From Ochrobactrum sp. Q0168 (GTDB taxonomy: Bacteria; Pseudomonadota; Alphaproteobacteria; Rhizobiales; Rhizobiaceae), in assembly GCF_016427605.1 (NCBI RefSeq), contig NZ_JAELXQ010000005.1, positions 227,629-291,628 of the forward strand: a DNA stretch of 64,000 nucleotides. Direction: 5' to 3'. Numbering within the stretch: position 1 is the first letter of the stretch; every line of letters starts with the position of its first letter. Of the stretch, positions 60,921 through 64,000 are shown piece by piece. Under the pieces are notes generated by a model, which had not been told where the DNA came from, did not search any database, and saw nothing but the letters and a program-made list of their open reading frames with translations. The position numbers and the translations under genes were made by a program.

Positions 60921-62123
60921 ATGAGAAAAAGGCTTCCCGTTACAGTTCTTTCCGGCTTCCTCGGTGCCGGAAAGACGACGCTTCTCAATCATGTGCTCAA
61001 CAACCGCGATAACCGCCGCGTTGCGGTCATCGTCAATGATATGAGCGAGATCAATATTGATGCATCTCTGGTGCGCGAAGGGGGTGCTAATCTCTCGCGC
61101 ACAGAAGAGCAGCTGGTGGAAATGACCAATGGCTGCATCTGCTGCACGCTGCGCGACGATCTTCTGAAGGAAGTCTCGCAACTGGCCGAGCAGGGGCGCT
61201 TCGATTATCTGTTGATCGAATCGACGGGCATTGCGGAGCCGCTGCCGGTGGCTGCGACCTTCGAGTTTCGCGACGAGAACGACAAGAGTCTCACTGATGT
61301 TGCGCGGCTCGATACGATGGTGACGGTCGTGGATGCGGCCAATCTGCTCAAGGACTATGCGTCGAGCAATTTTCTGCGCGACCGGGGTGAGTCGCTGGGC
61401 GATGACGACGAGCGTACCCTCGTCGATCTTCTGGTCGAGCAGATCGAGTTTGCCGATGTCGTGGTGCTGAACAAGGTTTCGACGGCGTCGCCGGAAGAAC
61501 GCGATCTGGCCCGCAAGGTCATTCACTCGCTCAATCCCGATGCGCGTATCGAAGAGGTCGATTTCGGTCAGGTTCCGCTCGATGCAATTCTGGATACGCG
61601 TCTGTTCGACTTCAACAAGGCGCATGAACATCCGCTCTGGTACAAGGAGCTTTACGGCTTCAACAATCATGTGCCCGAAACCGAGGAATATGGCGTTCGC
61701 TCCTTCGTCTACCGTGCGCGACGGCCCTTCGATCCGGCAAAGTTCCAGTCTTTTATAGACAAGAGCTGGCCGGGCGTGGTGCGGGCCAAGGGTTTCTTCT
61801 GGCTGGCGACGCAGCCGGACTTCGTCGGCGAGATCAGCCAGGCGGGCGCATTGGTACGCACAGCCAAGCGCGGACGCTGGTGGTCGGCTGTGCCGAAAAA
61901 CTACTGGCCGACGGAACCGGGCTGGACGAGCGCGATGGCGCCGTATTTCCACAAGGTCTGGGGCGATCGCCGTCAGGAGATCGTCTTTATCGGGGTCGAT
62001 CCGATGCGCGAGGAAGCGCTGACCGCCGAACTCGATACATGCCTGGTCGACGACGAGACTTTTGCGCCGGAACGCTGGGCGGGACTGACCGATCCGTTCC
62101 CGAACTGGTCGGCTGCCGCTTGA
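60921..62123 (+). CDS. CobW/COG0523 GTPase, probable zinc metallochaperone
   Basis: A 400-residue G3E GTPase. It has Walker [10 protein letters not shown] (about residues 12-20), the metal-binding CxCC motif [11 protein letters not shown], the switch motif ESTGIAEP and the base-recognition VVVLNKVS. The C-terminal CobW domain contains GFFWLATQ and [11 protein letters not shown]. Size and C-terminal form fit the zinc-starvation subgroup (ZigA/YeiR/ZNG1) rather than true CobW; no cobalamin genes are nearby. It probably inserts zinc into enzymes under scarcity. It shares an operon with the Zur-box-linked DUF4198 gene. Confidence 0.88.
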   Translation: MRKRLPVTVLSGFLGAGKTTLLNHVLNNRDNRRVAVIVNDMSEINIDASLVREGGANLSRTEEQLVEMTNGCICCTLRDDLLKEVSQLAEQGRFDYLLIESTGIAEPLPVAATFEFRDENDKSLTDVARLDTMVTVVDAANLLKDYASSNFLRDRGESLGDDDERTLVDLLVEQIEFADVVVLNKVSTASPEERDLARKVIHSLNPDARIEEVDFGQVPLDAILDTRLFDFNKAHEHPLWYKELYGFNNHVPETEEYGVRSFVYRARRPFDPAKFQSFIDKSWPGVVRAKGFFWLATQPDFVGEISQAGALVRTAKRGRWWSAVPKNYWPTEPGWTSAMAPYFHKVWGDRRQEIVFIGVDPMREEALTAELDTCLVDDETFAPERWAGLTDPFPNWSAAA

Positions 62124-62148
62124 GCTGGCGCCTATTCCGACAGCGAGA

Positions 62149-62224
62149 CTAGTGGTCTGATTCCAACATTTGCATCCCTAGGTTCCAAGCGCTAAGCAAA
62201 TGTTGGAATCTAAAAGACCACTAG
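62149..62224. repeat. CTAG-bounded palindromic repeat 1
   Basis: A 76-base element with arms CTAGTGGTCT-GATTCCAACATTTGC and GCAAATGTTGGAATC-AGACCACTAG (a few bases unpaired), bounded by CTAG on each side. It lies after the CobW gene. A second element of the same build follows 13 bases later. Confidence 0.72.
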
Positions 62225-62237
62225 CAAGTATATGTAT

Positions 62238-62315
62238 CTAGCGGATTTTTCGAATTTGACGTTTGAAACAGCATATGTGTCAACCGGGATTCAAACGTCA
62301 AATTCAATCCACTAG
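62238..62315. repeat. CTAG-bounded palindromic repeat 2, forming the end of the Rrf2 gene
   Basis: A 78-base element with arms CTAGCGGAT...GAATTTGACGTTTGAA and TTCAAACGTCAAATTC...ATCCACTAG. On the minus strand its last arm supplies the final Leu-Val-Asp and the TGA stop of the Rrf2 gene (62304). Confidence 0.72.
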
Positions 62316-62720
62316 CGCCTTGCTGTCGGCAAGCGTGCGGTGGTCCAGCACATTGGCGATGGCCTCACGCACGTCCAGCATCATGAGGCGCACTTCGCAT
62401 TCTTCTTCGTCGCAATCGTCACAAGGCTGATAGTCGGTCTTGCTCGCACAGGCGATGGGCGCCAGCGCGCCATCCAGCGCACGAATAATATTGCCGATGG
62501 CAATTTCACTGGCAGGGCGCGCCAGACAAAATCCGCCGCCCTTGCCTTTACGGCTGACGACGAAACCGGCATTGCGCAGCTCGGTGAAAATATTGTCGAG
62601 GAACTTTCGCGGAATATGATGCTTTTCGGCGATCTCACTGGCTGAGGCCAGTTGCCCCTCGGCTATTCCCGCCAGATGAACCATGGCTTTCAGGCCGTAT
62701 TTGCCTTTCTTGGTAAGCAT
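62304..62720 (-). CDS. Rrf2-family regulator with a cysteine cluster
   Basis: A 138-residue winged-helix regulator: LTKKGKYGLKAMVHLAG at the start, EIAEKHHIPRKFLDNIFTELRNAGFVVSRKGKGGGFCLARP in the DNA-binding part. A cysteine cluster (CASKTDYQPCDDCDEEEC) could hold an iron-sulfur cluster; its spacing differs from IscR and RirA (C-x8-C-x2-C-x4-C). It may sense iron, cluster status or redox. The final three residues and the stop are encoded by a palindromic repeat. Confidence 0.85.
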   Translation of the reverse strand: MLTKKGKYGLKAMVHLAGIAEGQLASASEIAEKHHIPRKFLDNIFTELRNAGFVVSRKGKGGGFCLARPASEIAIGNIIRALDGALAPIACASKTDYQPCDDCDEEECEVRLMMLDVREAIANVLDHRTLADSKALVD

Positions 62721-62804
62721 GCCACCCCTGCGAGACTTTCAGATAAAAAACGTAGCGACTAAACCGCGTTGCGACAAGTGTTTTTGCCCCGGCGGCTCAT
62801 CTTA

Positions 62805-63677
62805 TTAGCCGTCTCTCATGGCCAGCGCCAGCGCGCCTTGCAAGGCATCGCCGAGCGGCGGCTTATAAAGTGCGGGGTGCGGCAGAAAGGGTAACGCCGC
62901 ATAGGCGTTCGCCAGCCCGCCCGTCATGCTGAAGCGGCCAAGCTGTTCAACGCCCAAACGATCCAGTCCGCGACGGAGGGAATCGCAGGCTCGCTTGGTG
63001 ATTGAAAGGCCGAGAGGATCATCCTGCATGGCCCATTCGAAGACCAAAGGCGCCAAGGCGGCATAGTCAGCGGCAGTCGCCTTACGAGAAAAAGCGGTGA
63101 TCGTACGCGCGTCATTGTTAAACTGCGCCAATACGGCATCGATCAATCCGCTGCGTCCAGCCATGCCATCGGCTGCGAGCAGCGCTTCTTCCAGCAGTTC
63201 GCGCCCCAGTCGAGCCCCGCCCGCATGGTCGCTCAGCATGAAGCCACGCCCGCCGACAATCTCGATGGTCTCGCCGGTTCGCCTGATGAAAGCCGAGCCG
63301 GTTCCGACAATGGCCATGACGCCATCGCCATCGCCAAGCGCGCCTTGCAGCGCGGTCACCGCATCCGACACGATCCTGACCTGCCCGAATGGCAGCGCAT
63401 TATAATGCGCCTCGCGGTTGGCGAGCGAATTGGCCCCGGCCAGCCCAAGCACCGCGCGCGCCTCACTTAATATCGCAACGCCCAGCCCCGCATTCACAAC
63501 GGCCTGTTCCGCTGCTTCTATTATATGCGCGAGCGCTCCCGGCGTATCGGCGCCGATATTGGCTGGCCCACCGGTGGCGCGGCCCAGAATAGTCCCGGCT
63601 CCGTCCGTCAGGATTGCCCGGCATCCGGTTCCGCCGCCGTCGACGGCAATCCGATAGGGTATGTGCTTGATTGTCAT
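62805..63677 (-). CDS. BadF/BcrA-type ATPase, N-acetylglucosamine kinase-like
   Basis: A 290-residue kinase of the hexokinase/actin fold. The phosphate-1 loop AVDGGGTGCRAIL is near the start, followed by GPANIGADTPGALAHIIEAAEQA, VMAIVGTGSAFIRR (phosphate 2) and GGRGFMLSDHAGGARLGRELL, typical of the N-acetylglucosamine kinase branch. It probably phosphorylates an amino sugar, possibly from peptidoglycan turnover. ATG 63677 (MTIKHIPYR) is used; ATG 63713 adds 12 residues. It is alone on the minus strand. Confidence 0.85.
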   Translation of the reverse strand: MTIKHIPYRIAVDGGGTGCRAILTDGAGTILGRATGGPANIGADTPGALAHIIEAAEQAVVNAGLGVAILSEARAVLGLAGANSLANREAHYNALPFGQVRIVSDAVTALQGALGDGDGVMAIVGTGSAFIRRTGETIEIVGGRGFMLSDHAGGARLGRELLEEALLAADGMAGRSGLIDAVLAQFNNDARTITAFSRKATAADYAALAPLVFEWAMQDDPLGLSITKRACDSLRRGLDRLGVEQLGRFSMTGGLANAYAALPFLPHPALYKPPLGDALQGALALAMRDG

Positions 63678-64000
63678 ACGTTTGTCGCAACTGTTCGAAT
63701 CGACAGGTTTCATCGGTTGAATTTACGTTAAAAGTCACCATATTGCCTGTGGAAAAGAAAATCGGTTTTTTGTTGATATAGGCGTTGACAGTTTGGATTA
63801 GTCCGCCCTATATAGCGCCACAACGAGGGCGGCGACGCTGCTAGCGGCAGGTTGGTTCGTCCTTGAGTTCTGGTGAAAGTGGTTGACGAGAAGTTGGCTG
63901 ATGAGTAGTTGGGGCGGCTGGAGCTGGATGGAAATCTGGTTTTGGATTTGAGGAAGTTACGGTTGATAAGATTGTGATTTTCTTGAAAAAAACGGGTTGA
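63678..64000 (+). promoter_or_regulatory. Strong rightward promoter and leader, probably of an rRNA operon
   Basis: TTGACA at 63785-63790 and TATATA at 63809-63814 (18 apart; 17 if read as CTATAT) form a near-consensus sigma70 promoter. Just after the -10 comes AGCGCCACAACGAGGGCGGCGACGCTG, GC-rich discriminator-like sequence, and then a long leader rich in G and T with no open frame to 64000. That is how rrn leaders of Brucella and Ochrobactrum look, so a 16S gene probably begins just past the edge. None of the rRNA itself is visible. Confidence 0.6.

Noticed and set aside
1..64000. CRISPR arrays, tRNA genes and prophage
   Set aside because: I saw no regularly spaced repeats, no cloverleaf-like tRNA sequence and no phage structural or integrase genes. 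The repeats present are isolated palindromes.

Overview
The window looks like a piece of the second chromosome of an Ochrobactrum/Brucella-type alphaproteobacterium (Rhizobiales, Brucellaceae). The reasons are a VjbR-type LuxR regulator, an FtcR-type flagellar master regulator, the rhizobial flagellar set with motB-motC-motD(fliK)-motE, flaF and flbT, and many RIME-like palindromic repeats between genes. A contiguous flagellar supercluster next to a complete alternative lipid cluster fits a motile Ochrobactrum better than classical Brucella, where as I recall the flagellar genes lie in separate blocks. Species cannot be fixed from this sequence alone.

Layout. 1-1427: the end of a sugar-type ABC importer (partial ATPase, periplasmic binding protein). 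1883-3986: a soluble GAF histidine kinase and its LuxR-type response regulator. 3993-9953: a phospholipid-remodelling cluster matching Escherichia coli ynbABCD, with an added PlsC-type acyltransferase and a small membrane protein. Five genes form an overlapping minus-strand operon, and the CDP-alcohol phosphatidyltransferase is transcribed divergently. 10041-14086: a spermidine/iron-type ABC importer (binding protein, two permeases, ATPase). 14456-18396: a DHA2 drug efflux pump with its HlyD adaptor, divergent from a TetR repressor, with two identical palindromic operators between them. 18633-19415: vjbR. 19662-20090: a small unknown gene, followed by a 267-bp IS-derived MITE-like element that abuts the flhB stop codon.

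20425-56094 is essentially one flagellar supercluster. Minus strand: motA-fliM-(unknown)-fliN-fliG-flhB. Plus strand: DUF1217 gene-flgF-fliI-(unknown)-flgB-flgC-fliE-flgG-flgA-flgI-motE-flgH-fliL-fliP; fliC; fliF-fliH-motB-motC-fliK-lytic transglycosylase; ftcR; flgE-flgK-flgL-flaF-flbT-flgD-fliQ; flhA; fliR-(FliJ-like)-flgJ-(FlgN-like)-(unknown). A GNAT acetyltransferase gene lies antisense between fliQ and flhA. I saw no fliO, fliD, fliS, flgM or chemotaxis genes here. A PilZ-domain gene closes the block on the opposite strand.

56539-62123 is a zinc-uptake island: zur-znuB-znuC divergent from znuA, with two Zur-type palindromes in the shared promoter. A third palindrome of the same kind lies before a DUF4198 periplasmic protein and a CobW/COG0523 GTPase. 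62304-63677 holds an Rrf2-family regulator and a BadF/BcrA-type sugar kinase. The window ends in a strong sigma70-type promoter pointing right, which looks like the leader of an rRNA operon.
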